Origin: Telopea speciosissima
Taxonomy: Eukaryota; Streptophyta; Magnoliopsida; Proteales; Proteaceae
Direction: 5' to 3'
Length of the DNA: 64,000 nucleotides
Assembly (NCBI RefSeq): GCF_018873765.1
Contig: NC_057919.1
Coordinates: forward strand, 69,248,984 to 69,312,983
Numbering within the stretch: the stretch's first letter is position 1; every line of letters starts with the position of its first letter. The notes beneath the pieces were generated by a model. The model was not told where the DNA came from. It did not search any database and saw only the letters and a list, made by a program, of their open reading frames with translations. Positions 24,160-35,263 of this stretch are shown here, piece after piece. Both the position numbers and the translations under genes were made by a program.

Positions 24160-25878
24160 TCACCAATAATCTTTACAAGAGCATAGACCATGTGTGAAGT
24201 AGTGAAACCGATTGCAATCTCTAATAATGACCTCTCGGTCAAAAATCCTAGATACCATCTTAATGAAATCATGACAATCACTGCATATCCTGAGGTTCTT
24301 AACAATACGTATTGGTGTACCAGGACTTGTCTTCAGAAAGGCGAAGGCAACTGCCAGCTTCTCACTATGGAAGGACAGGGCTAATTCCCTTCCTTCCTCA
24401 TCCAAGTCCAGCAATACCTCCCCAGTTTTTCCTACATAACCTTCCATCTTCAACCTTTTCATCATCTCCTCAAGCATCAAATAGATCTCACGGGCTTCTG
24501 GGTGTGATTCATCTCCAACAAGAAACTCATGTAGGATACCTCCCACCTCAACCAGGCTACATCCAGGGAGCTTCTTTATCCCCTTTGCTTCCATTTGATC
24601 TCTCACATATCTTACATCTTCCCACCTACCCATCTTTGCATAAACATTTGATAGAAGTACATAGGCTCCACTATTACTGGGTTCTAACTTGATCAGTTGT
24701 TTGAGGGAAAGCTCACATGTCTTGATGCTACCATGCATCCTAGAACTACTGAGAAGGGCTCCCCACACAGGGACATCAGGTTTCATAGGCATAGATTTTA
24801 CCACATTCAATGCCTCATCTATCAGCCCAGCTCTTCCATAAAGGTCCACAATGCAACCATAGTGTTGGATCAGGGGAGTAATACCAAACTCCTCACTCAT
24901 CCTCTTAAAATAGGCCTTCCCCTCACTCACAAGGCCCCCATGTACACAAGCACAAAGAATACCCAGGAATGTTACAGCGTTAGGCCTTATCCCTTGATCT
25001 TGCATCCTTGAGAATATGGCAAAGCACTCTTCTCCCAACCCATGCATCGCCAACCCTGAGATCATCGCACTCCAAGCCATCACATCCTTCTTAGGGCCCA
25101 AATTATCAAACACAGACCTTGCCTTTTCAATACTTCCACATTTTGCATACATATCTATCAAAGAAGTTCCTAACACCACATTCATTTCCATTCCACATTT
25201 GTCGATATAAGTATGTGCCCACTTACCATGCTCTAGAGCACCTAACCGTCCGCAGGCTGAAAGAACACTAGACATGGTGAACTCATTTGGCCGCACAGTA
25301 TCCAATTCCAAAGACTGCATCTCTCGAAATAATGATAGTGCTTCTCTATATTTACCGCATCTCATATACCCATTTATCATACAACTCCAAGAGATTACAT
25401 TTCGTTGAGGCATTCTGTCAAAAATCTGCCGGGCGGTACTAATAAGACCTATTTTGACATTGGATGCAATGATGGAATTCCAAGTGGGCAAGTCAGGATT
25501 TGGAATTTCATCAAAGACTTGGTGGGCATAATTTGAATCGCCACAAGAGGAATACATACAGATAAGAGAAGTCTGGATGAAGGGGTCAGAGACGAGGCCC
25601 AAGCAAAGAATGTGAGCATGTACTTGCCTTCCAAAGTGGAGATGAGAAGGAGAATCGAAAGATTGAAGGAGGAAAGGAAAAGTATGGAAGTCGGGTTCGA
25701 CGCCATGGCAGCGCATGCGCATGTAAACGGATAGGGAAGAAACGGCAGAGATGGCCGGTCGATCCTCGGATTGGGCATGGGCTCGTATGAGGGTGTTCCA
25801 GGTGAAGGAATCAACGGTCGGGTGGGAAAGGTGGAAAGACGGGTGAGTCAATGATACGAGCTTCGCGTATACTCTCAT
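24160..25878 (-). CDS. Pentatricopeptide repeat protein, PLS class with E/DYW domain (At3g62890-like)
   Basis: An uninterrupted frame on the minus strand. I prefer the ATG at 25878 (572 aa, MRVYAKLVSL), because homologues begin around here; the open frame continues upstream to an ATG at 26046 (628 aa), but that part overlaps the eL22 coding exon in another frame. PPR motifs run from about residue 30 (TWNTLIRAHA) to 400, for example VISWSCMINGYMRCGKYREA and GTSLIDMYAKCGSIEKA. They are followed by E motifs and a C-terminal DYW domain with HSEKLA (the HxE zinc/catalytic motif), CSDCH and the terminal CKDYW. DYW-PPR proteins direct C-to-U editing of chloroplast or mitochondrial transcripts. Intronless structure is normal for the family. 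Strong similarity to At3g62890 is from memory. Confidence 0.9.
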   Translation of the reverse strand: MRVYAKLVSLTHPSFHLSHPTVDSFTWNTLIRAHAQSEDRPAISAVSSLSVYMRMRCHGVEPDFHTFPFLLQSFDSPSHLHFGRQVHAHILCLGLVSDPFIQTSLICMYSSCGDSNYAHQVFDEIPNPDLPTWNSIIASNVKIGLISTARQIFDRMPQRNVISWSCMINGYMRCGKYREALSLFREMQSLELDTVRPNEFTMSSVLSACGRLGALEHGKWAHTYIDKCGMEMNVVLGTSLIDMYAKCGSIEKARSVFDNLGPKKDVMAWSAMISGLAMHGLGEECFAIFSRMQDQGIRPNAVTFLGILCACVHGGLVSEGKAYFKRMSEEFGITPLIQHYGCIVDLYGRAGLIDEALNVVKSMPMKPDVPVWGALLSSSRMHGSIKTCELSLKQLIKLEPSNSGAYVLLSNVYAKMGRWEDVRYVRDQMEAKGIKKLPGCSLVEVGGILHEFLVGDESHPEAREIYLMLEEMMKRLKMEGYVGKTGEVLLDLDEEGRELALSFHSEKLAVAFAFLKTSPGTPIRIVKNLRICSDCHDFIKMVSRIFDREVIIRDCNRFHYFTHGLCSCKDYW

Positions 25879-25942
25879 TGCAAGCTGTGGAAGGCGGGAA
25901 AGTTTCCCTAACAGACTTGCAAAGGGCAACGGTATTTTGAAA

Positions 25943-26182
25943 TCAGAAATACCGCTTAGAGAAGTTGCTGTCGAAGGTAACGGTGATCTTGGTCTTCTCT
26001 CGGGAGACGGTAACGGTGTCACCAAGAACGCCAGCCTTGCCGCCAACCTTTATCCTCTCCTGGAGGAACTTCTCTAGAGAAGCAATTTCCATGATCTTAT
26101 CCTCTACCGGCTTAGCACAATCAATCGTGAAAGTCGTTCCCTTCTTCTTTCCCTTCGGCCCCGGTGCACTCCCCCGACTCAT
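25943..26182 (-). pseudogene. 60S ribosomal protein eL22 (RPL22), N-terminal part only, truncated
   Basis: The minus strand encodes [19 protein letters not shown], then [32 protein letters not shown] and [16 protein letters not shown] before a stop (79 aa). The order and motifs match eukaryotic eL22 up to the conserved SKRY; the family should continue for roughly 45 further residues (KYLTKKYLKK-type). A weak GTATTT donor overlaps the KRY codons (exon end 25953), but no second exon was found down to 22.7 kb. The next sequence is the 5-prime region of the PPR gene. It is therefore a truncated copy or a gene broken by rearrangement. The retained part has no internal stop and good conservation, so the event may be recent or its 5-prime region may be reused. 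Confidence 0.75.
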
Positions 26183-26662
26183 AGTCGTCTCTCAATCAAT
26201 CCCTACCTATCTGTTCTGCAATCCAGAAAAAGAAACAGATGACCAAACCCTCGTTAGCTTCGGTCTTCTTAGCCACTCATTTCCGAAATCCAAAATGCTC
26301 TTCACAGTTCAGACTTCAGATACACACACACACACAGCGATCTCTAGCTCCAACGTGCAAGTTTGTCACGGCAGTAATGGAGGAAAGGGAGTTAAAAATT
26401 GCAGGTTAATAGGTTAGGGTTTCTTTAGGGTTTTAGTTTCTGAAGAGGTTAGGTTGAAGAGGACAACTTAGGATATCGAGGACAAAGAACGTTTCAAGGT
26501 GTACCTTTACCAAGTACTACGATTCCTGCAACATCTGACCTGTGTGTGATGATACGAACGGCTCGGATCTCTTACATTCAGTGGGACCCACATATAAATA
26601 ACTCCTTTTTACGATCTAACTGTCGTAGAGGGTCGAGGAGGGCTAGCGAGCCAAAACGGAGC
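26183..26662. promoter_or_regulatory. Shared divergent promoter region between eL22/PPR (-) and OEP16-4 (+)
   Basis: The 480-bp interval lies between the minus-strand eL22 ATG and the first plus-strand OEP16-4 ATG, so it must hold both leaders and promoters. It includes a short CA repeat (about 26322-26336) and AGGTTAGGGTTT (about 26410-26425), a telobox-like AGGGTTT motif common in promoters of ribosomal-protein genes. No clear TATA box is seen. Confidence 0.5.
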
Positions 26663-26989
26663 ATGGAGGAAGAATTCGAAGACGACATTCCCTGCTCTGC
26701 CATTGCTGTTGATTCCATCACTCGTTTGGCAACGGTAGCGATTTTTCCATTTTCTTCCTCTTCTTTGTGATCTTATTGCCACTCGAATGAAACTGTGTTG
26801 GCGTTTCAGGCAGGAACCGAGCGAAAACGGAGCATGGAGGAAGAATTCGAAGACGACATTCCCTGCTCTTCCATTGCTGTTGATTCCATCACTCGTTTCG
26901 CAACGGTAGCGATTTTTCCATTTTCTTCTTCTTCTTTGTGATATTATTTTCACTCGAATGAAACTGTGTTGGCGTTTCAGGCAGGAACC
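26648..26989. repeat. Tandem duplication, 2 x 171 bp, of OEP16-4 exon 1 plus intron 1
   Basis: Units 26648-26818 and 26819-26989 both run from GAGC(C/G)AAAACGGAGC through the first exon, the donor CAACGGTAGCG, the intron and the acceptor GTTTCAGGCAGGAACC. They differ at only a few sites. The period, 171 bp, is divisible by three. Confidence 0.95.
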
Positions 26990-29900
26990 ATCTGGGGTTT
27001 GTGTATAGGTCCATACGATGGTCGGAAAAGAGGTAAATGAAACACCGGTGCTCTTCGATTTTACAAATTACGGTTTTTCCGCTTTTTCTTCCTTCTTTGT
27101 CTTTTTTCCCAGGGATTCCATTTTTCTGAATATATGAGATATGAAATTACTTTCTGTTTTGGTTTTAGGTCTCGCTGGCGTTGCTCGGGCATCTTTTGTG
27201 GTAAAGACTCTTTCTGATTTCAGTAGTTTTGCAACATTATGTTCCATTGCAAACTTTGATCATTTATGAACTTCATATTTATCTGGGGGTTGCCCTATGT
27301 GACCCAACTTTTACAGGTAAAGTCAGCTGGCAGATATGGCCTACAATCTGGTAATTCCATCACCATAGAATCTTGTAATATAGTGATGTGGTTGTGATTT
27401 GTGAATTTCTTTTGGTTTTTGTGCTATTGATCTCAATTGTAATCAGAAGTGTCGTACTTGGCATATAATTGGGTATCTTACAGGCATTTCTGATGCTGCC
27501 TTGTAGAAGATTTTTCGGTGGCAGCAGCTTAGCATTCTAGAGTTTTTTCTAGTTTCTGGTTTTGTAACTAGGTTTCTATTTCTGTTGTTCATGTTCTAGA
27601 AGCTTGTTAATAGTTCTACAGAGCTTTCTTCAATTGCCATTGATGAGGTCAGTCTTCTTTCCATCCCCAGCAGATGCACTATTTTTTGGCAAGTTTTTGT
27701 CAACCTGCAACTCTTTATTTCTCTCCCAATCATGTTCTATTTAGCCTGAAATGTTACCCATAATCTCTGTTTACCTCTCCTCATAGTCTCTACCAGCGAA
27801 CCTTTTGATTTCAACTCTGATTTCATACCCATCTCATTTTCTTGCTCTGTTCTGGCCACAAGGTATCTTCAATCCAATCGCACCCTACTAGAATCCTCTG
27901 TTTTCTTTAATATTTCAGCCATTAATCCATTCCTCCAGAGCCTCCACTTGACTGGAAAGTCACCCTTTTCTGAACCCTAATTTGTGAATTATAAATTTTC
28001 TCCCATTGAGACTTAGTTCTGCACTTATTCCAACTCTATTGAATTCCCGTGTTTATGTCAAAAGAGAGGAAACAACAAAATATCTAGTATCAAGAACTGT
28101 GTTGATATTTAATTAATACTTACATAGGAGTTAAATTTTCTGAACCCTAGTTTGTGATTAGCTGATGCACCATCGTTTGTGCAATATGTAACTAGTATGA
28201 TATGTACAATAAAAATAATAGGCAACTGAATCAAAATCAATGAGAATCTTTGTTGATATCCATTAGGAAGCTTAAGCGATGTACAAATCCTCTTTTCTAA
28301 TGTTCTCCCACTTCCTTTAAATCCTTCCTCTCGACTATGTGATTAATCTTTTGCTTCCATGCATCTATGTCAGTTGCTAGTTGCTCCTAAAGTAGTTTCA
28401 GCTATCAAGTTTTGGTTCTTTTGTTGTTGTCTTATTGGAGCCTATGTTAATCCCTTTTTTACTTCCCAAATTTGATACTATGATTTTCTCTTCTATGTTT
28501 GATATTAGGACTTTTTGCCGGAGTCTTTTCTACTACACGCTGTGGGATTCAACAATACCGCAAACGGAAGGATTGGGTCAGCTTCCTGGTTTTATTTTCC
28601 CTTCTTTGTAAACAATTTCCTTATTGCCCAATATGTCCTATGAAATTTTAGTAATTCCACATTGGTTACAACTAATGAGTTATGCTATCACATGTTTTGA
28701 GAATGAATGTTTTTTATGGTAGGCTTCCATGTCCTGTTTAATTTGTGTTAATCCATGAATTTTCTATTTTGTGAGGTGAATTTAATGGATCATTTTTCCC
28801 GGAGTTCAAAGATAATGTTCCCATGTTATCAACATTAAAAAACTTTACCGACTTCATCTACCAGGATATTTTTTTATTTTTTTTTACCCATTCAATCAGA
28901 ATTTCTAGATATTCTAAGTCCTGACAGTGGTTTGGCTGTTGAGCTACAAACCTGCAACAGTGTCTACATGTTTCTGCTTCACTATATCAGGTGCCTCAAA
29001 ATATTTTTCAGGCTGAAAGAGTACTACAACCTTTGCTTCCTTGAATGGCACCCAGTAATTTGAGAATTTTAGGGAGGTTTTGTTATTTAAAAAAAGAACA
29101 AGAAGTATGCTTTTCTGGGCCTGAATGGACTAACCAAAAATATAGGAGAGACTTTGTAAATCTAGGTAGAGATTGGGGGAAAATAAAAAGTTCTCACTTT
29201 ATTTTATTGTATAGTGTTTAATGGCCAGTGGTTTTCTGGTATTAGCTAATGCTTTCATTCAGATGGCCAAACATTATGGGAAGATTTGTTACATAGCTTG
29301 CTTGCAAAGAGCCGAAGATGGGGATGCAACATGCAATAATGGTCATTTCACTTCGGAGCGCATTGTGTTTGATCACAATATTACTAGCTTGGGAACTGGA
29401 CAAGTGTGATATGAGCTGTATGGTATTGCATCTGTTAGTAGCATGTATGAGAAAAGTTCTGATGATGCCTTGCATCCATGAATGTAATTTCTCCATGATA
29501 ATGTCTTTTTGAGGGGACTATCACTATAACACATAAGTATGGGCATTGCAGGATGAAGGGTTGATGGTTGTGGATTTTGAATTTTCATATTCAAGTGATC
29601 TGTAATTAGAACCAAGAAGAAGGAAAAAGATCAATTCAGAAAGAAAGCCATAAAGAAAAAAGATTGGGGATTAAAGATTTGGACTTTCTTATTTAAAGAA
29701 AGGGAAAGAAGAGGCAAGAGAGAGGTAAACAGAGGAAGTTGTCAGTAACTACTCCACACTGGACGCTAAAGTATCAATCACATGGGTTAAGATAAATTAT
29801 GATGCACCGCTCTTTCTCTAAGCACTGCAACTAAGATTCAAATATAGCTTTTAATTTGGATGATTTGACTCTTCTAACACCATGGAAGCATTGGTGTCCA

Positions 29901-31225
29901 AATACCATATGAAAAAAATTTGGAACATAAATGTTCATGAGTAAAATACCCTGCTTTAAATAGTTGCATATGTGGGATCTGTACCATTGTTTGCTATCCT
30001 CAGCAATGAGACCCATTGTTCAATTCGATCATCCCGGGTTCACATAACGGTTCCTAGCTCATGAAAAGATTCCTCTCTTGTTCAAGTTTCTCCAGGTTGT
30101 TACTGGAACCAAACAAAGTGGCTAAAACTGGCAGATGAAGAATGTGAGCTTTACTTGATTTTCCTTCTTGCAAAAGAGATATAGTGCTGTTGCTTGAACA
30201 TAGTCATTACTAGGAAAGGTTGCTTACAGAGTATGCAGTACTTTTAGCTTGGTTACAACGGGATAACAGTCTTGTAGTGTGAGATATTTGACATGGTTGT
30301 TGAAGATAAATTCTGCCAACCACCAGGAACCATATTGTGTTCTGAATTCATATGGTGAAATTTGTTTTAAATCTGGAGAAAAGAAATTGCATGGGTAAAA
30401 ATAGTCTATCGTGTTTCCATGTCCTATGATGTGAATTAAATGAGGTTGGAGAAAATATCAATCGCCTTCTTGGATAATTACAGCATCATGCTACCTGGAA
30501 AGCTTGTATTTGAAGCATGGCAATTGTCTTGCTACAAAATCTCTTAAAAAACAGATTAAACTATTTGATTTTAAGGTCTCTGGCTCATGTAAATAGGTTC
30601 TTGCAATGGAAGCTGACCAGAAGGAAAATGGAATCATAGATCATAGCTCCAGTTTTACCTTTTTGTTATCCAATGCAGCATGAAACATGATAAGATAATC
30701 TTTGCGCTCTCAATATGTGAAAGTCGGTCTAGCTTTTACCTACTGATTGCATTGCATTCCCCCCTTCCATTTTTGGTGTTTTCACATTCAATTATCACAT
30801 GAAATTCACTATTTGATTGAGAAATGGAGAAACTTGATTCAGGTTCTTCAGTTTATCCTACACATGTTTTCTGGCCTAAATGATCTCTAATCTGAATCCA
30901 TCAAATACTTATTGCTAGACCAGTCTCGTAGATGGATTGGCTAATCAAGGGGCTTCCCACATTGGAAAGGTGGGTGGCCCCACCCACATTACCTATTTCA
31001 TATATTTTTATGTCGTTATAAGTCATCATCTTTTGTTTGTAAGATGGGGCTTGATGTTCTGCTAAGACATGTCAAAGTTTCCTTTTACAGGTGAATGCTT
31101 CAATCGCGGGTGCCATTGCTGGGGCAGCTTTTGCTGCAAGGACCCGAAGCTGGATTCAAGTATTTGGGATGGCAGCTCTGGTGTCCACCATATGTTCTGC
31201 CGCTGACTACTCAAAAACAAGCTAA
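26663..31225 (+). CDS. OEP16-4: Outer envelope pore protein 16-4 (Tim17/Tim22/PRAT family)
   Basis: Canonical exons: 26834-26905, 26981-27032, 27169-27200, 27317-27350, 28509-28576 and 31091-31225. Together they encode 130 aa: MEEEFEDDIPCSSIAVDSIT, then AGTIWGLCIGPYDGRKRG, GVARASFVVKSAGRYGLQSG and a Gly/Ala-rich C-terminal hydrophobic segment (VNASIAGAIAGAAFAARTRS). This corresponds in order and length (about 135 aa) to plant OEP16-4, a small plastid-envelope member of the PRAT channel/translocase family with predicted transmembrane helices. A duplicate first exon (26663-26734) lies upstream. If it is spliced to the acceptor at 26809/26810, the message stays in frame through an 8-codon linker and the second copy, giving a 162-aa protein with a doubled N-terminus; direct splicing to 26981 gives a normal-length protein with A and L replacing S and F. 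Intron 5 is 2.5 kb. Confidence 0.88.
28577..31090. other. Intron 5 of OEP16-4 (2.5 kb)
   Basis: A large AT-rich intron. Short open frames around 29221-29512 have no recognisable similarity. I saw no bounded transposon, although its size relative to the other introns (76-1,160 bp) suggests past insertions. Confidence 0.5.
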
Positions 31226-32776
31226 CTCATCTCTAGCTGGGGGGGTGCCTAAGGTAGGAATGAATGTTGCCCATCCATCTCCTACTCCTTATTTCAACTG
31301 TTCATCCCTATGATCTGGCAATCACATGGTACTACTGTAGAAGTGTAGATAAGAAAAATCCATATTTTACTATATGCTTCAATTTTTCACCTCTTGGTAA
31401 TTAAATTTAAGAAGTTTATGTCTTTGGACTTTTGGAGTTGTTCTGAGTTATTTATTTTGGCCAGCCCAAGTTCGAAATCTCCCAGCTCTTCTCCTAGCTC
31501 AAGACTGCAATTGTATTATCTAAACCAAGTTATGAAATCTTTTGAGTTGTTAAAGGGGAAGTGACTCTGGTCAGAATCATGAAGATCATTTCTATTTTGT
31601 TTAATTGAGAACAATAAAATTTTAAAGACACTGGTGATATTCCCGCATACAAAGTGGGTCACATGGTTGAGAACTTGAGATGCATTGCAGAAGTTGGCTT
31701 TTAGCCTATTCAAAAGTCCCTGAGCGTATGGTAGGTGAGGCGTTGGGTTTGAAATTAGCTTCAATTTGCTATTGATTGTTGTGCAACTACTGTTATTATC
31801 AAACCAGATTGCTTGAGCTTGGTAACAGCTTTGAATCTATCACAGCACCCTCCTAGAGAAATCCTAGCTACTTCTCAACTTTCATATTGTGCTTATTCTA
31901 GTTAAGCAGAGATGTAAGTGTTGAAGCCAACAGACTTTCAGAGGGACGGCACTAAATCGTTGTAATTGTTAAACAAAATTGTAGAAAAGAATATCACATG
32001 ATGAACACAAAAGAATCTTTTTTGGGATTGGGGGGGGGGGGGGGGAATGTCCAATGAGACAACGAGGTTCCTGTGTCCCCAAATAAAGCAAGTCGTAATA
32101 GCCATCACACTAAACACCCATTTCCGATTAGTTTTATCTAAAGCAAAGGAAAGAAATAGATTAATGAAGAGAAATTGAGAGAAGTTGTCGGAAATTAGAT
32201 TCTCGAAGAGTGTTACAAAGGGGTATTCAAGTCAATCCATTTAGAATTTTAGATAAGAGTAGTTCGAACCGAAATACCATTGTTAAGAATTCTCCAAATA
32301 AACATCTTAAATTTATTTTGGATGGATATTCAAATTCCAAAAGAATTTCCACCAATTGGAAGAGTGAGTTTTCAACATAGGAATTTCAAATATTGTTCCT
32401 TTGATGGGGCAATATTTGTCTGAGTAGAGAGCCTGCATCATTCCAATTCACAATGGATGCCACTGTAGATTGACCTAGACACTTTAGAGACTTTTTGTCA
32501 ATTTATTTGTGAAGCCTTGCAGAAAAGTGTCCAAAAGGTTCAAGAAACACAATTTGATCCAGGTGAAAGATTTTCTTCACTTGGATTAAAGAGATTCTCT
32601 CTTTAGTGATAGTGATTTAACATTGTCCTATTGTCCAAGGTCTAAAATATCATTTATTAGTCTAATTGATCTTGTGGATTAAGAGATTTTCTCAATATCA
32701 TTTTCTAATCTAATCAGAGGGTCAGATCTTGTGGATTAAGAGATTCTCTTTTCATGAAGAAGGAATACTTGTTATT
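31226..32776. other. OEP16-4 3-prime flank, no further gene
   Basis: It contains 3-prime UTR sequence, a G-run near 32030-32045 and AT-rich DNA. I see no coding exon and no bounded element. Confidence 0.4.
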
Positions 32777-32785
32777 TAAAATAAA

Positions 32786-34002
32786 GGGTTATTTTCAAAT
32801 GTCCCTCTGAAAATGGCCAAATTTACAGTTGTCCTTCTGAGCTTTCATTAATTTTATGTGTACCCCTGCTTTTCAAACTAAGTACCACTATAGTCCCTGC
32901 CGTTAGACAAAGACGTTATAACATAACAGATCCTAGTTTTTGAGCTTTGATGGACCATTCTGCCCCTGGATAAGGTAAAATGACCAAAATGATCTTACCT
33001 GAAAAAAATAAAAAAACTGCAACTCATCTTCCCCAAATCATTTAGGGTAAACGGTTTGATTTGGGGAAGATGAGTTCTTCAATCAAAAATCAAATTGATT
33101 CCTCCTTTCGTTTCGCCTTCGTTGGGTTACCAAATCCATCAATTTCAAAACTTTACGGTAAAAAGTCGGGTGATGGAAAAAAATATATACCAAAACGAGA
33201 ATCCAGGAGATACAGAACAAGGCTTCCAACAAATCAAACAGTAAGCGAAAAAAAGACGTAAACCCATACTTATTCGTCTGCTCTATTTCCAATCAAGCAG
33301 AAATGGAACGTCGAAGCCTTGTGATTCATCAATTGAAGCGTCAGAAAACCTAAAACACGAAAACTCATACTCCCTTTCAAATTGAAAGTGAAATTATGCA
33401 ATCAATGCGTCAAACCAGAGGTCTCACGTATCTGCAAATTCAATATTCATCATTTATTCTTCTACTCTATTTCCAATCAACCACAATACAAATGTTGAAT
33501 TAAGAATAAGGTTTTCTGACCGGTTTCCGTCGAAGATTCTGCAGTTTTCCAGTTGTCAGAGACGTGAAGGAAAAGCCACACCGAGTGAGATGCAGATTGC
33601 AGAGGATTTGCCGATGTGGAGGGCGATGTAACTTGGAAGCATAGGGTGACTGTTTCAAAATCTAATCTCCACGATTCGTTTGACCAACGGATCGATTGCC
33701 GTGTTCTTGGTTTTCTTGAATTAGACCTTTCCTGCTACCACCTCCTTGCTCCCATCCTACATGTACAGTCTAAGTTAAATCACTTCCATTCGTGATTTCC
33801 ATTCTTGATTTCTGATTCAAGAACTCATCTTCTTAAAATCTTAAACAATTTGGGGAAGATGAGTTGTAGGTTTTTTTCTGTCTAATGGCAGGGGCTATAG
33901 TAATACTTAATTTGAAAAGTAGGGGTGTACATGAAATTAATAAAAATTTAGAAAGATAATTGTAAATTTAACCATTTTCAAGAGAACATTTGGAAATAAC
34001 CC
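32786..34002. mobile_element. Mutator-like (MULE-type) transposon, 1.2 kb, long TIRs, 9-bp TSD
   Basis: It starts GGGTTATTTTCAAATG and ends with the inverse, CATTTGGAAATAACCC. It is flanked by exact 9-bp repeats TAAAATAAA (32777-32785 and 34003-34011). The inverted arms are traceable over about 170-200 bp, for example the CTACTTTTCAAA and CAACTCATCTTCCCCAA segments, with an extra ~100 bp in the left arm. The interior (about 33090-33830) has no transposase that I can recognise, so it is non-autonomous; it could hold captured host sequence. Confidence 0.85.
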
Positions 34003-34237
34003 TAAAATAAAAAGGGGAAATCTTCCAAGTGTGGATGTTTGGATGGCCTGTTTTTGGCATTTTCCCTTGGGCGGTCAAGTGATGATCCGTCATGCTAATG
34101 ACACCTGATAGTTCCATGGACTTCCCCGAATTGAAAAACATTTTTAGAACCATTGCAATATACTTAGGATCTAGTGCTTTGAGTTTGCTTTGTGATCTAG
34201 TTTATCAAGTCGAAGGTTTTAACAGTGCAACACACAA

Positions 34238-34828
34238 TAGAGATGTAAACGGATCGAATTAAGTCAGATAGTAACATTATCATATTTGTATCCGTTTATA
34301 TTCGGACAGATTTGGATAATATCCTATCGATTTTTGGACGGATTCAAATAGTAATTTTTTGAATACTGATTCTCCTAAATGTATATGAACGTTGATCGAA
34401 TAACTATCCATTGACATCTTTACCGCTTTTATGATGAGGATTAGGGTTGAGACTTGAGAGTTCAACAACTACCCTTTCTTCTACTTTTTTAAATCTTTGA
34501 TTTTTTCACATAGATATGTGATTCCATGTATCACATTGCATAAAACAATATATATATAAACCAATAGAAAATATAGAAAAAAAATCACATTATCTTAACT
34601 TATAAAATAAAAAAAATAAGATAAAAAAAAAATCCAATAAAGTAACTTAAAAGGGCAGAAGGATATAGAGATATATTTCAAATATTTTATTACCATCGGA
34701 TTACTAAACGAATCGGATAAGAGGATTATCATATTTGTATCCGATTAGTTTCGGACGAATTCGGAATCTCCTAAACGCATAAGAACGCGGATCGAATACG
34801 GATTTTTGAATATTCATTTACATCTCTA
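34238..34828. mobile_element. Non-autonomous hAT-like element (TAGAGATGTAAA termini)
   Basis: The left end TAGAGATGTAAAC and the right end TTTACATCTCTA are inverted copies. The interior is full of CGGATTCGGA/ATCCGA-type words, as in other plant elements of this kind. The 8-bp flanks do not match, so the TSD has decayed or the locus is rearranged. Confidence 0.6.
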
Positions 34829-35263
34829 TCTTCGCCTTTCACCATTACATATCTAAGTAATGATCTATCTGGATTGAACTAGTATCAAAATTTAGAATCA
34901 AATTCAATAATATGGCATTCTTTTTTTCTTTTTCTTTTTCAACTATCCTCGCAGGAAAATTTGGCCAATTGGCACTCTTGGAAGTATGCCAACTATGATG
35001 ATGATATATAAAAAAAAATATACCCAGGAAAAAAATTACAGAATAATGAACGAAAGATTAAGGAAAATAAATGTTATAAAAGAACATCTAGAAAATTAGG
35101 ACAGGGTGAAATAGAAGAAGATTCAAAGTGAAAAACTGATGCTGTTGCTGCTACTACCACTGCTTCTAGTCTAGTTTAAGCCAGAGAGATAGAGAGAGTC
35201 TTAAAAGCTATGAGCAAGAGGTGTCGATGATGCTCATGGTGATAATAGTGAAGAAGATGATGA
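34829..35263. other. UXS 3-prime flank and 3-prime UTR
   Basis: AT-rich sequence followed, from about 35100, by the likely 3-prime UTR of the minus-strand UXS gene. Nothing else is visible. Confidence 0.4.

Noticed and set aside
25879..26046. Using the ATG at 26046 as the PPR start (628 aa)
   Set aside because: The extra 56 residues come from the eL22 coding exon read in another frame and are Pro/Arg/Ser-rich, not PPR-like; the ATG at 25878 gives the expected length.
26546..26953. Minus-strand open frame with internal repeats (114 aa)
   Set aside because: It is the antisense of the duplicated OEP16-4 first exon; its internal repetition reflects the 171-bp DNA duplication.
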